Shown here: one piece after another, positions 17,449 to 26,096 of the stretch
How positions within the stretch are numbered: the stretch's first letter is position 1
Layout: each line of letters opens with the position of its first letter
Position numbers and translations under genes: made by a program
DNA from: Maricaulis maris
GTDB taxonomy: Bacteria > Pseudomonadota > Alphaproteobacteria > Caulobacterales > Maricaulaceae
Length of the DNA: 64,000 bases
Direction of reading: 5' to 3'
NCBI RefSeq assembly: GCF_036322705.1
Contig: NZ_AP027270.1
Span: 1,675,501-1,739,500, forward strand
Notes under the pieces: model-generated
Told to the model about the DNA's origin: nothing
Databases searched by the model: none
What the model saw: only the letters and a program-made list of their open reading frames with translations

Positions 17449-19224
17449 CTACTCCGCTGCCAGCGCCTGCTGCTGGCCGGCCCGGTAGACCGTGCCCGGC
17501 ATGGCGCCGGTGAGCTTTCCCTCTTCCATCACCACCTCGCCGGCGACGATGGTCGCGACATAGCCCGTCGCGCCTTGCAGGAGACGCTGGCCGCCGGCTG
17601 GCAGGTCGCGCTCCATGTGCGGCGGTTCCATCTGCAGCCGGTCAAGATCGATGATGTTGATATCGGCCTTGAGCCCGGCCCGCAGATAGCCGCGGTCTGT
17701 CATTCCCATATAATCCGCCTGGGCGCCGGTCAGCATGCGCACCACGCGCGGCAGGTCGAGCTTGCGGCCGCGCTTGCGGTCGCGGGTCCAGTGCGTGAGC
17801 ATGTAGGTCGGCATGGAGGCGTCACAGACCGTGCCGACATGGGCGCCGCCATCGGACAGGCCGTAGAGCGCCTGGGGGTGCTCCATCATCTTGAGCACAT
17901 TGTCGTAATTGAGCTCCGTATAGTTATAGAGCGGCAGGTAGATCAGCTCGTGACCGTCGCGTTCCAGCAGCGTGTCATAGATCATCTCCATCAGCGAGAC
18001 GCCCTGCTCACGGGCCCGCGCAGCGAGTGAATTCTCCCCGGATTGCTCATAGTCCGGTGGATTGCCGAGCTGGAAGAATTTCTCGGCGACGAACTCGATA
18101 TGCTCCATCAGGAGATCGGCGAGCGGCGGCACGGACGAGCCGGGACCGGACAGCTTGTCGGTCTTCTCCGACAGGATCTGCGCCTTGAAGGCCGGGTCCT
18201 TCATGCGCGCCACCCGCTCGTCCAGCGGCAGATCAGCGATGGTCTTGTAGGTCGGGTACCCCATGAACGGATGGAAAGTGCAATTGAAGCCGAGGAAGAC
18301 GCCGATGGCGCGCGGCGCAACCTGCATGCGGGCATCCACACCGTCAGCCTTCAGGGCCTCGGTGCGCTCGATCAGCTTGAGCCATTGATCCGGCGCAAAG
18401 TCGCGCTGCATCAGGGAAAAGGAGAAAGGACGGCCGGACGCCTTGGCGTAGTCAGCGATGATCGACCATTCCTCGTCGAACTCCTGCTCGCCGCGCTCGA
18501 GGTTGAAATCGGAGACCGCCTGAACGACGCCATGCCCCAGCCCTTCAAAGGCGCGGGCAATGCCGGTCAGCTCCTCACGGGTGGATTCGGACGAAGGCGT
18601 CCACTCGCCATCGGCCGTCTTGTGAACGTCGGAACGCCCCGTGGCAAACCCGATCGCGCCGGCCTCCAGCGCTTCACGGGTCAGCCGACGCATCTCGGCG
18701 ATGTCGGTATCATTGGCGGGTTCGGAGTGGACTGCGCGGTCGCCCATGACATAGACGCGCAACGGGTCATGCGGGACCATGGCCGCGATATCGATCGTGC
18801 GCGGGATCCTGGCCAAGGCGTCGAGATAGTCCGGAAAGCTCTCCCAGTCCCAGGTCAGGCCCTCGTGAAGGGCGGTACCGGGAATGTCCTCGACCCCCTC
18901 CATCAACTTGATCAGCTTGTCATGATCGGCCTCGCGCACCGGCGCGAAGCCGACACCGCAATTGCCCATCACAGCCGTTGTGACACCGTGATCAATGGAT
19001 GGGCGCAGCATCCCATCCCAACTCGCCTGGCCGTCATAATGGGTGTGGATATCGATAAAGCCCGGCGTGACGAGTTTGCCGTTGGCATCGAGGGTGCGCG
19101 CCGCCGGGCCGAGATCGGGACCGATGGCTGCGATGACGCCATTGTTGATCGCAATATCCGCGACAACCGGTTCAGCACCGGCACCGTCATGGATCTGACC
19201 GTCGGTGATCTTGAGATCATACAT
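17449..19224 (-). CDS. D-aminoacylase-type metal-dependent amidohydrolase
   Basis: A 591-residue amidohydrolase-superfamily enzyme. The metal-binding HTH lies at residues 60-62 (TPGFIDIHTHYDGQ), with the family continuation TTAVMGNCGVGFAPVR and a late GLSDGGAHVG that supplies the catalytic Asp. Such enzymes cleave N-acyl-D-amino acids or related amides. Length is somewhat longer than classic D-aminoacylases (about 480) but usual for this environmental subgroup. GGGAG precedes the start. It lies 12 bases downstream of a BASS-family transporter gene, so the two are co-transcribed and may share a substrate. Confidence 0.85.
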   Translation of the reverse strand: MYDLKITDGQIHDGAGAEPVVADIAINNGVIAAIGPDLGPAARTLDANGKLVTPGFIDIHTHYDGQASWDGMLRPSIDHGVTTAVMGNCGVGFAPVREADHDKLIKLMEGVEDIPGTALHEGLTWDWESFPDYLDALARIPRTIDIAAMVPHDPLRVYVMGDRAVHSEPANDTDIAEMRRLTREALEAGAIGFATGRSDVHKTADGEWTPSSESTREELTGIARAFEGLGHGVVQAVSDFNLERGEQEFDEEWSIIADYAKASGRPFSFSLMQRDFAPDQWLKLIERTEALKADGVDARMQVAPRAIGVFLGFNCTFHPFMGYPTYKTIADLPLDERVARMKDPAFKAQILSEKTDKLSGPGSSVPPLADLLMEHIEFVAEKFFQLGNPPDYEQSGENSLAARAREQGVSLMEMIYDTLLERDGHELIYLPLYNYTELNYDNVLKMMEHPQALYGLSDGGAHVGTVCDASMPTYMLTHWTRDRKRGRKLDLPRVVRMLTGAQADYMGMTDRGYLRAGLKADINIIDLDRLQMEPPHMERDLPAGGQRLLQGATGYVATIVAGEVVMEEGKLTGAMPGTVYRAGQQQALAAE

Positions 19225-19236
19225 CTGTGTCTCCCG

Positions 19237-20175
19237 TCATGTGTCACGCTCTGAGGCGTTTCGGCCGAGTGTCCGCGAATCGGCAAGCCGGAACAAGCCC
19301 GCGAGCAGCGAGCCCCCGATCAGATGCCAGATGCTCCACATGCCGATGATCGCCGCGGCGCCGCCAACCCCGTCGAACTGGCTGAGCAGGATGACCAGAC
19401 CAAGCCCGGCATTCTGGATCCCGACCTCGAAGGTCAGGGCCCGCCGTCGCGCCGGCTCCATGCCGAGGGCCCGGCCGCTGAGCCAGCCAAGAGCAAAAGC
19501 CGAGCTGTTGTGCAGCACGACGATCGGCAGGATCAACGCGCCGGTGATCAGGATGATCGTCCAGTTCTGAACGATCCCCACCACCACAAGCAGGGCGATG
19601 CAGGCGAGCGCCAGCGGGGCAAGCACCCGACCGATGCGGTCCGACAGGACCGGCTTCCACGCATTGAGCGCCATGCCGAGCGCCAGTGGCACCGCCAGCA
19701 GGGCGGCGGTCTGGACAAAGAAGGGCAAGGGATCGACCTCGAGCGCGTGAACGAGGGCGTCTGCCGGCGCATAAAGCCCGGACCAGAAAAGGATCGACAG
19801 CGGAGTCAGGATCGCCGCAGACACGCTCGAGATCGAGGTGAGCGTGACCGAATAGGCGGTATTGCCACCGGCAATACGGGTCAGGAGGTTGGAAACATTG
19901 CCGCCGGGACAACTGGCCACGATCAACATGCCAAGAGCCACACTGGCCGGCGGCGACAACAGCAGTATCAGGCCGAGTGTCAGCAACGGCAGGCCGACCA
20001 GTTGAACGGCCACCCCGCCCAAAACCCGCAAGGGTTCCTTGCGGACCAGGGCAAAGTCCCGAACGCTCAGAGACAGGGCGACCGAGAACATCATCAAAAA
20101 AAGTATGGCGGCTATACCCAATCGTGATTGTTCATCCACGATAACCTGGAGCTGGTCTATCGATGAGGCGTCCAT
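19237..20175 (-). CDS. Bile acid:sodium symporter (BASS) family transporter
   Basis: A 312-residue, highly hydrophobic protein with about nine to ten membrane segments (LGIAAILFLMMFSVALSL; VQLVGLPLLTLGLILLL). The conserved SCPGGNVSNLLT motif is the sodium-binding signature of the BASS family. The ATG at 20175 with AAGAAGAGA upstream is preferred over a TTG six codons earlier. The family moves bile acids, pyruvate, pantothenate or other organic anions. Its operon partner is an amidohydrolase and the divergent neighbour is an HxlR regulator, so uptake of an acid for catabolism fits. Confidence 0.85.
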   Translation of the reverse strand: MDASSIDQLQVIVDEQSRLGIAAILFLMMFSVALSLSVRDFALVRKEPLRVLGGVAVQLVGLPLLTLGLILLLSPPASVALGMLIVASCPGGNVSNLLTRIAGGNTAYSVTLTSISSVSAAILTPLSILFWSGLYAPADALVHALEVDPLPFFVQTAALLAVPLALGMALNAWKPVLSDRIGRVLAPLALACIALLVVVGIVQNWTIILITGALILPIVVLHNSSAFALGWLSGRALGMEPARRRALTFEVGIQNAGLGLVILLSQFDGVGGAAAIIGMWSIWHLIGGSLLAGLFRLADSRTLGRNASERDT

Positions 20176-20246
20176 AAATTCTCTTCTTATCAATAACTTG
20201 AAAATCGGCTCGGGCGTCGGACGCGCCGTCGCCCGGTCGGCAAGAT

Positions 20247-20262
20247 TGTTGTCATGACAACA
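20247..20262. promoter_or_regulatory. Perfect 16-base palindrome, operator candidate
   Basis: TGTTGTCATGACAACA is perfectly self-complementary. It lies between the transporter gene (72 bases upstream of its start) and the HxlR regulator (190 bases upstream). HxlR proteins are dimers that often control the divergent gene, so this is the likely binding site (inference). Confidence 0.55.
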
Positions 20263-20451
20263 TCAGGGGTCGCAAAAAATGATCCAGCCTGTATCCTTTG
20301 CGTCAGGATCTGCTGGTTGGAGTCAGGGCTCTGACACTTTGGCGCGTCCCGGCCATAGGGACAACATCTCGCCTCGGGGCTGGGTGCTGTGGTCGTACCT
20401 TTTCAGTTGAGCGGGTCGCTCGGGCAGCGACCAGGTGTTTGGGGGACCGGA

Positions 20452-20919
20452 ATGGGCCGAAAACGTTTTGATGAAATGTCATGCGCGATCGCGCAGACTT
20501 TGAATCAGGTGGGTGATTGGTGGACGCTCCTGATTGTGCGTGATGCCATGAAAGGGGCTCGCCGGTTCAGCGATTTCCACGACAGCACCGGTATTGCCAA
20601 GAACATTCTGACCGACCGACTGAACAAGCTGGTCCAGAACGGCATCATGATGCGCGAAGAAGTCGGTGTCCGCGGCCAGCGCCAGGAGTATGTCCTGACC
20701 GAACGTGGCGAAGCGCTTTTCCCGATCCTCATCGCCATGCAGCAATGGGGCGATAAATGGATTTACGGTGAGACCGAGCTTCCGCTTGAACTCTTCGATG
20801 TCCGGACGGGTGAGCAGCTGGCACCAATCAGCGTTGCCAATGAAAGCGGCGAGGAAGTGACCCATCGCGATGTGGCCGGTCGCGAGCCGCGGAGCGGGTC
20901 TGTTCGCGAAGCCGGCTAG
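20452..20919 (+). CDS. HxlR-family winged-helix transcriptional regulator
   Basis: A 155-residue regulator. The N-terminal MSCAIAQTLNQVGDWWTLLI is the family signature with its redox/dimer cysteine, followed by the winged helix (RFSDFHDSTGIAKNILTDRL). The ATG at 20452 is chosen because GGGGGA lies immediately upstream; an earlier in-frame start would add an unconserved extension. The C-terminus is longer than a minimal HxlR domain and rich in Glu/Arg. It is divergent from the transporter/amidohydrolase operon and probably regulates it through the palindrome at 20247-20262. Confidence 0.9.
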   Translation: MGRKRFDEMSCAIAQTLNQVGDWWTLLIVRDAMKGARRFSDFHDSTGIAKNILTDRLNKLVQNGIMMREEVGVRGQRQEYVLTERGEALFPILIAMQQWGDKWIYGETELPLELFDVRTGEQLAPISVANESGEEVTHRDVAGREPRSGSVREAG

Positions 20920-20953
20920 GCACTCCAGGACGGCTTCCCTGCAAGGGCCAAAC

Positions 20954-20988
20954 ATCGCGTCGCCGACTTCGCCTGCGACGCGATTTTT
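20954..20988 (+). terminator. Rho-independent terminator of the HxlR gene
   Basis: A perfect 10-bp stem (ATCGCGTCGC, 20954-20963, with GCGACGCGAT, 20975-20984) followed by TTTT. It lies 35 bases after the stop codon. Confidence 0.88.
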
Positions 20989-21105
20989 CTTCACAGACAT
21001 ATTGAGACAGGCGAGCTCCTGCCCTACCCTCCAGCGCGGTGCATGAGACGGCAATTGTGCCATCCACCAACCCATGCGCACCGAACAAAAAGGGGGAGAC
21101 CAAAC

Positions 21106-21420
21106 ATGCTGATAAGTTCGATTATCCTGGCCGCCACGCTCCAGGCCTCACCGGTTCAGCCTCTGCTGGACAATGCGCTTGAAGTCTCGAGCGACGCTGG
21201 CAGCTACATCACCTACTTCAATGCTGATGGCACCTACACGACCAATGTCGGCATCTCCGGAACCTGGCACGTGGAAGGCGACGAACTTTGCGTCGTGCGC
21301 GCCACCGGCGAAGCTGGCTGCGCGCCCATCGAGCCCGGCCTCAGCCTCGGATCGACATGGACCGCGCCGAACGCCGCGACCGGTGCCATGGTGACCTACA
21401 CCATCATCGCCCGCGACTAG
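21106..21420 (+). CDS. Small secreted protein of unknown function
   Basis: A 104-residue protein. GGGGGAGA upstream supports the ATG at 21106, and the first 17 or so residues (MLISSIILAATLQASP) are signal-peptide-like. The mature part reads as a small beta-rich domain (TYTTNVGISGTWHVEGDELC) with two cysteines likely to form a disulphide. Similar to small exported proteins that report a missing or extra stretch of extract, but no family can be named. Stands alone between hairpins. Confidence 0.6.
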   Translation: MLISSIILAATLQASPVQPLLDNALEVSSDAGSYITYFNADGTYTTNVGISGTWHVEGDELCVVRATGEAGCAPIEPGLSLGSTWTAPNAATGAMVTYTIIARD

Positions 21421-21426
21421 ACAGCG

Positions 21427-21462
21427 GAGGGGCGGCGCACGGCTTTTCGCCGACCGCCCCTC
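21427..21462. terminator. Hairpin between convergent genes
   Basis: GAGGGGCGG (21427-21435) pairs perfectly with CCGCCCCTC (21454-21462); a smaller GGC/GCC hairpin with TTTT loop sits inside. There is no U-tract, so termination is possible but not certain. Confidence 0.5.
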
Positions 21463-21521
21463 ACAGTCGCCCCTCGCCGCCGTCCCTAACCGTCGGCCAT
21501 CACCGTCGTCCCTCAAGTTCC

Positions 21522-22091
21522 TCACCCTCCATCGGACGCAGGAACCGCCTCGCCCCGGTCAATGAGAAACCAGTCCGTTCCGGGATAGCGACGCTCGATC
21601 GTCCAGCGATAGCCGCCATCATCCGTCCGCATCGTCCGTGTACGCGCCTCGAACGGTCCGTAGCCATCCTCACCGGAGAAGGATGTGCCGTGGCCGGACG
21701 CGTCGAATTGGACGATCTGGCGGGTTTGCGACCAGCTGCCGGACCGGGCCGCATACCAGTGCTGCACCACCTCGCCTGTTTGCGGATCGAGGGATCGGGT
21801 CAGCTCGCCGAAGAAGTCCCCGTCCGGCGCTGTTCGCCAGACCGTCCGCACGCCGGCCCCGCCAAGCACGACCTCCGTCACGACGACGAAATGCAGCTCG
21901 CGGACATCGCCCGGCCCACTCATGACCCAGTTGGTCACATCGAAACGACCGATTTCCCCGGACAGCTGATCCACGAAACGCGTATCATCTGGCGACACCG
22001 CAGTGGCGCCCGAAGGCGTCTCCTGGCCGGCCGCCGCATCTTGCGACGGGGCTGAGGCGACCAGACAGGTCACCATGATCAGGGTTAGCAT
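21522..22091 (-). CDS. Secreted protein of unknown function
   Basis: A 189-residue exported protein. The ATG at 22091 follows GGGAGG, and MLTLIMVTCLVASAPSQ is a signal peptide. The mature protein is predicted beta-rich with many aromatic residues (FDVTNWVMSGPGDVRELHFV; RRYPGTDWFLID). The pattern of a beta-barrel-like domain that compares values across a surface resembles DUF1579-type lipocalin-like proteins, but the match is weak. Neighbours give no clear role; the next gene upstream encodes an M28 peptidase. Confidence 0.6.
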   Translation of the reverse strand: MLTLIMVTCLVASAPSQDAAAGQETPSGATAVSPDDTRFVDQLSGEIGRFDVTNWVMSGPGDVRELHFVVVTEVVLGGAGVRTVWRTAPDGDFFGELTRSLDPQTGEVVQHWYAARSGSWSQTRQIVQFDASGHGTSFSGEDGYGPFEARTRTMRTDDGGYRWTIERRYPGTDWFLIDRGEAVPASDGG

Positions 22092-22189
22092 GCGTGTGCC
22101 TCCCGGGCAGCTGAAACCGGAAGGCAGGATGTCGGCCAATGGCAGCGCTGCCCAGCCGGGTGCGCCGCCAAAGGGACGAATAAGGGTAT

Positions 22190-23563
22190 CTAGTTGCCGA
22201 ACGAGCCGGCCGGGCCGGGAAACACCACCGGCGTTTCCGAACCATCAAGCGCCACGGCCGAGACGCCGAAGTAGTAATTATCGATCACGACATTCTCGAG
22301 CGTGAATGTATCGGTCCGTCCGACGAACCGGCTCCACTGCCATTGCGGCTGATCGGTCAGGCGCCAGTAAATGCGATAGCCCGCGAGGTTTTCTGCCGCC
22401 TCACCCTCCGCCATGTTCCAGCTCAGGGTCGTCGACGGGCGCACTGCCCCCTCAATGGTGACATTGGACGGGAAAGGCGGCGCGCCGGCCATCTGGGCCA
22501 TCACGGCAACATTGAGGGAGGTGAGCCGTGCGGCATGGTCGAAATCGACCCCGTCGACGGTGTCGCCAAAGAGCCGACCATCTTCGCTCCGCAGGTCCTG
22601 ATGCTGGCGATCATAGTGCTCGTTGGTCTCCATGATGCGGACGCCGGGGAAACCAACCGCGTTGAACGGACGGTGGTGTCCACCGCGGCCAAAGCGATCG
22701 AGCCGGTAAACCATCATCACGTCCAGATTGGGGATGTACTGGTCCGCCGTTCGGTCCACAAAGCGGGCGATATTGCGAGACGGGCTATCCACCTCGCCGC
22801 CGGTGAAGCGGCGGATGCGGGCTTCTTCGGGTGTTTCCACGGCCCGTGTGCCTTCGGAGAAGACGCGGGCGGTCGTGTTGTTGATGACGCCATTGATACC
22901 GGAGATATTGCCGATCATGTCGTTGTTGAGGACGCCCTTGATCCGCCAACCATTCTCCATGGCGTGAGCGGCCACGATCTGGCCACCGAACAGACCCTGC
23001 TCTTCGCCGGACAGGCCGGCATAGATGATCGAACCGTCAAACTGGTGCTGGCTGAGCACGCGGGCCGCCTCGATCACGCCGGCCATGCCGGAGGCATTGT
23101 CGTTGGCGCCGGGACTATCCGAAGTGCCGTCCAGCGGATCGGTCACACGGCTGTCGATATCGCCGGACATCATCACATATCGGTCCGGGTCGATGCGGCC
23201 ACGCTGGATGGCGATGACGGATACCACCTCCACCGGATCGGGAATCCGGGTCTCGCCGGAAATCGTGTCGGAGATGTACATCACCTCGAGACAGCCGCCG
23301 CAGTCGGCGGAGATGCGTTCGAACTCATCGAAGATCCAGCGCCGGGCGGCCCCGATGCCGCGCGTTTCGCTCTCGGTCTCGGAGAGGGTGTGACGGGTAC
23401 CGAAATCCGCCAGCGTGCGGATATCGGCTTCGATGCGTTCGGCAGAGACGGCCGCCACATAGTCGTGGACCGCCAGAACTTCTGACGGCGGCGCGTGTTG
23501 CTGGGCCAGGGCTGGGGCCGAAAGGCTCCCGACGACGGCGGCAATACTCAGAAATCGGCGCAT
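22190..23563 (-). CDS. Secreted M28-family zinc metallopeptidase with C-terminal Fn3-like domain
   Basis: A 457-residue exported peptidase (signal peptide ending APALAQ, about residue 21). The M28 zinc site is visible: D in PGANDNASGM, EE in GLSGEEQGLFGG and the following NNDMIGN. The family cleaves N-terminal residues from peptides (aminopeptidase S, bacterial leucyl aminopeptidase). The last 90 residues (STTLSWNM...GYRIYWRLTDQPQWQW...YYFGVSAVALDG) look like a fibronectin type III domain, which may bind substrate or the cell surface. GGGGAGAG precedes the start. Confidence 0.87.
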   Translation of the reverse strand: MRRFLSIAAVVGSLSAPALAQQHAPPSEVLAVHDYVAAVSAERIEADIRTLADFGTRHTLSETESETRGIGAARRWIFDEFERISADCGGCLEVMYISDTISGETRIPDPVEVVSVIAIQRGRIDPDRYVMMSGDIDSRVTDPLDGTSDSPGANDNASGMAGVIEAARVLSQHQFDGSIIYAGLSGEEQGLFGGQIVAAHAMENGWRIKGVLNNDMIGNISGINGVINNTTARVFSEGTRAVETPEEARIRRFTGGEVDSPSRNIARFVDRTADQYIPNLDVMMVYRLDRFGRGGHHRPFNAVGFPGVRIMETNEHYDRQHQDLRSEDGRLFGDTVDGVDFDHAARLTSLNVAVMAQMAGAPPFPSNVTIEGAVRPSTTLSWNMAEGEAAENLAGYRIYWRLTDQPQWQWSRFVGRTDTFTLENVVIDNYYFGVSAVALDGSETPVVFPGPAGSFGN

Positions 23564-23586
23564 AAATCTCTCCCCAGAACAAAGCC

Positions 23587-23613
23587 GGTCGGCGCACGTT
23601 GGGCGCGCCGACC
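23587..23613 (-). terminator. Hairpin downstream of the acyl-CoA operon
   Basis: GGTCGGCGC (23587-23595) pairs perfectly with GCGCCGACC (23605-23613) about 38 bases after the last gene of the acyl-CoA operon on the minus strand. There is no strong U-tract after it. Confidence 0.5.
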
Positions 23614-23650
23614 GCTCGCGTCAAATTAGCCCGGTCGAAACCGGCTTCAA

Positions 23651-24625
23651 CTACGGCGTCAGGATCACTTTCCCGATCGCCTTGCGGCCCGACAGCGCGT
23701 TGAAACCGTCGAGGAAGCTTTCCAGCGGATAGGTCCCGGCCACGTGCGGCTTGATCTTGCCGGCCTCGAACATGTCAAACAGCTCGACCATGTTCTGCTT
23801 GTGCGCCGCGGGCATGGCCCCTGCCCAGGCGCCCCAGAACACACCGACCACGCTGGCCATTTTCAGGAGCGGCAGGTTGAGCGGCAGCTTCGGGATTTCA
23901 CCGGCAGCAAAGCCGATGACCAGATGTCGACCGCCCGCAGCAATGCCCCGGAAGGCAGTCTCGGCATAGTCGCCGCCGACAGGGTCATAGATCACATTGA
24001 CGCCCTTGCCGCCGGTCAGTTCCTTGATCCGGGCCTTCAGGTCCTCGGTCGAGTAATTGATCAGCTCGTCGGCACCATGCTCCTTGCAGACCGCCAGTTT
24101 CTCGTCGGTCGACGCGGCCGCGATCACCCTGGCGCCCATGGCCTTGCCAAGCTCGACCGTCGCCAGGCCGACACCGCCCGCCGCACCGAGAACCAGCAGG
24201 GTCTCGCCCGGCTTGAGGTCGGCGCGCTGTTTCAGGGCATGGTAGGAGGTGCCGTAGACGATGGTCAGGCCGGCGGCCGCATCAAACGGCATGGTGTCAG
24301 GGATCGGCGTCACCGACGCCGCGGGAACCACCGCCTGCTCGGCGAAGGCGCCGACTGGTGTATTGAACAAGACCTTGTCGCCGACCGAGAGACCTTCAAC
24401 GCCCTCGCCCAGCTCACTGACCACCCCGGCGCCCTCGGTGCCCGGGACGAAGGGGAGTGGCGGCTTGAACTGGTACTGGCCGCGCACACACAACAAGTCG
24501 GGGAAGTTCAGCCCCCCGGCCTTCACGTCAATGCGGACATGGCCCGGCTGGATGGCCGGTGCATCAATTTCGTCAACGACGAGCTGGTCCTCAGGACCGA
24601 ACTCCTTGCAGATAAGCGCTTTCAT
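23651..24625 (-). CDS. Zinc-independent NADPH:quinone reductase-like MDR oxidoreductase
   Basis: A 324-residue medium-chain dehydrogenase/reductase without the zinc-ligand cysteines of alcohol dehydrogenases. The Rossmann motif is VLGAAGGVGLATVELGKAMG and the substrate half has FPDLLCVRGQYQFKPPLPFV. The family includes quinone reductases and 2-enoyl reductases. It is the last gene of the acyl-CoA operon, 54 bases after the HSD17B4-like SDR, so it may reduce an enoyl intermediate (inference). Confidence 0.88.
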   Translation of the reverse strand: MKALICKEFGPEDQLVVDEIDAPAIQPGHVRIDVKAGGLNFPDLLCVRGQYQFKPPLPFVPGTEGAGVVSELGEGVEGLSVGDKVLFNTPVGAFAEQAVVPAASVTPIPDTMPFDAAAGLTIVYGTSYHALKQRADLKPGETLLVLGAAGGVGLATVELGKAMGARVIAAASTDEKLAVCKEHGADELINYSTEDLKARIKELTGGKGVNVIYDPVGGDYAETAFRGIAAGGRHLVIGFAAGEIPKLPLNLPLLKMASVVGVFWGAWAGAMPAAHKQNMVELFDMFEAGKIKPHVAGTYPLESFLDGFNALSGRKAIGKVILTP

Positions 24626-24679
24626 GGCGGTACCCTCGTGTTTCGTGGTGTTCGACTGTCGCGATCGGAAGCCCCGGGA

Positions 24680-25600
24680 CTAGCCCAGCTTCACGCCCAT
24701 GTGGGTTGCCGCCTTGGTCAGGAATTTGACGGTCTGCTCACCGCCGGCCTGCAGTTCTTTCTGGTCCGCTGCATTGCTGATGTCAGCGAAGCGAGCGGCG
24801 ACATTCTCCGGGGTCTGGTCCTCGGGCGACAGATAGATTCCATCGGTCTCATAAATCTTGGTGACGGCATATCCGCCGGCACCGGCGCAGAGGATGGTCC
24901 GGCTGGGCCCCTCTTCACTGACCAGATAAACCAGACCGGTAGACACCGATTCCGGGGTCATCAGATCGAGCGCAGCCGGTGGCAGCAGACCTTCGGTCAT
25001 CCGCGTTGCCGCGGTCGGCGAGAGGGCATTGACCCGGATATTGTATTTCGCGCCTTCCAGATGAAGCGTGTTCATCAGACCGATCAGGCCGAACTTGGCG
25101 GCGCCGTAATTGGACTGGCCGAAATTGCCATACATGCCCGAGGACGAGGTCGTCATGGCAATGCGACCATATTCCTGCTCGCGCATGATGTCCCAGACCG
25201 CCTTGGTACAGATCGCCGAGCCGTTGAGGTGGACATCGACCACGGCGCGGAAATCATCGATCTCCATCTTGGCGAAGGACTTGTCGCGCAGGATGCCCGC
25301 ATTGTTGACCAGGATATCGACCCGGCCCCACTTGTCCCTGGCTTGGGCGACCATGTCGGCGACTTCGTCCGGCTTGGTCACATTGGCCCGGTGAGAGATC
25401 GCCTCACCACCCGCCGCGCGGATCTCCGCCGCAACGTCCTCGGCCGCCGAGCCGGTCCCGGTCCCGTCGAGCGAACCACCGAGATCGTTGATGACCAGCT
25501 TGGCGCCACGCGCCGCCAGCCCGAGGGCATGGGTGCGCCCGAGGCCCTGGCCCGAGCCGGTCACAATGGCCACGCGGCCGTCAAAACGAATTTCACTCAT
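24680..25600 (-). CDS. SDR of the (3R)-hydroxyacyl-CoA dehydrogenase (HSD17B4-like) type
   Basis: A 306-residue SDR. The start FDGRVAIVTGSGQGLGRTHA and VINDLGGSLDG match the N-terminal dehydrogenase part of multifunctional enzyme type 2 (HSD17B4) and actinobacterial Hsd4A. YGAAKFG carries the catalytic Tyr and Lys. It should oxidise (3R)-hydroxyacyl-CoA. A MaoC hydratase gene lies 34 bases upstream, so the pair does the second and third steps of an R-specific beta-oxidation, as the two halves of HSD17B4 do. Confidence 0.88.
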   Translation of the reverse strand: MSEIRFDGRVAIVTGSGQGLGRTHALGLAARGAKLVINDLGGSLDGTGTGSAAEDVAAEIRAAGGEAISHRANVTKPDEVADMVAQARDKWGRVDILVNNAGILRDKSFAKMEIDDFRAVVDVHLNGSAICTKAVWDIMREQEYGRIAMTTSSSGMYGNFGQSNYGAAKFGLIGLMNTLHLEGAKYNIRVNALSPTAATRMTEGLLPPAALDLMTPESVSTGLVYLVSEEGPSRTILCAGAGGYAVTKIYETDGIYLSPEDQTPENVAARFADISNAADQKELQAGGEQTVKFLTKAATHMGVKLG

Positions 25601-25634
25601 GACGTCATCATTCCCTGATTGAGGTGTGTGGTGA

Positions 25635-26096
25635 TCAGCCGAGGATCTGGAGGGTCAGCCACTGCGCCATCAGCGCCGGCTTGTCCTCGCCCTCGATCTC
25701 GACCGTCACATCATATTTGAGCATCCACTGGCCGGGATTGCGCTCGACCGCATCGGCCAGTTTGAATCGCCCGCGGATCTTCTTTCCGGCCCGGACCGGG
25801 GTCAAAAAGCGCACTTTCTCGAAGCCGTAATTGATCCCCATCACGATGCCATCAATGACCAGCGTGGTATCGGCGGCCAGCGAGGACAGCATCGACAGCG
25901 TCAGAAAGCCGTGGGCGATGGTCCCGCCGAACGGGGTTTCCCTGGCCGCCCGCTCCGGATCGATATGGATGAATTGGTGATCATCCGTGACCTTGGCAAA
26001 GGTATTGATCTGCTCCTGGGTGATCTGCGTCCAGTCAGATACGCCGATTTCCTGGCCAATCTTGGCCGCCAATTCGTCTTTCTTGAGCACCGGCAT
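25635..26096 (-). CDS. MaoC-family (R)-specific enoyl-CoA hydratase
   Basis: A 153-residue hot-dog hydratase. The catalytic Asp and His lie in VTDDHQFIHIDPERA and the oxyanion segment in FGGTIAHGFLTLSM, which together are the hydratase-2 motif. It adds water to trans-2-enoyl-CoA giving the (3R)-hydroxy product. The ATG at 26096 shares its A with the TGA of the acyl-CoA ligase gene (TGATG), indicating coupled translation. Confidence 0.92.
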   Translation of the reverse strand: MPVLKKDELAAKIGQEIGVSDWTQITQEQINTFAKVTDDHQFIHIDPERAARETPFGGTIAHGFLTLSMLSSLAADTTLVIDGIVMGINYGFEKVRFLTPVRAGKKIRGRFKLADAVERNPGQWMLKYDVTVEIEGEDKPALMAQWLTLQILG

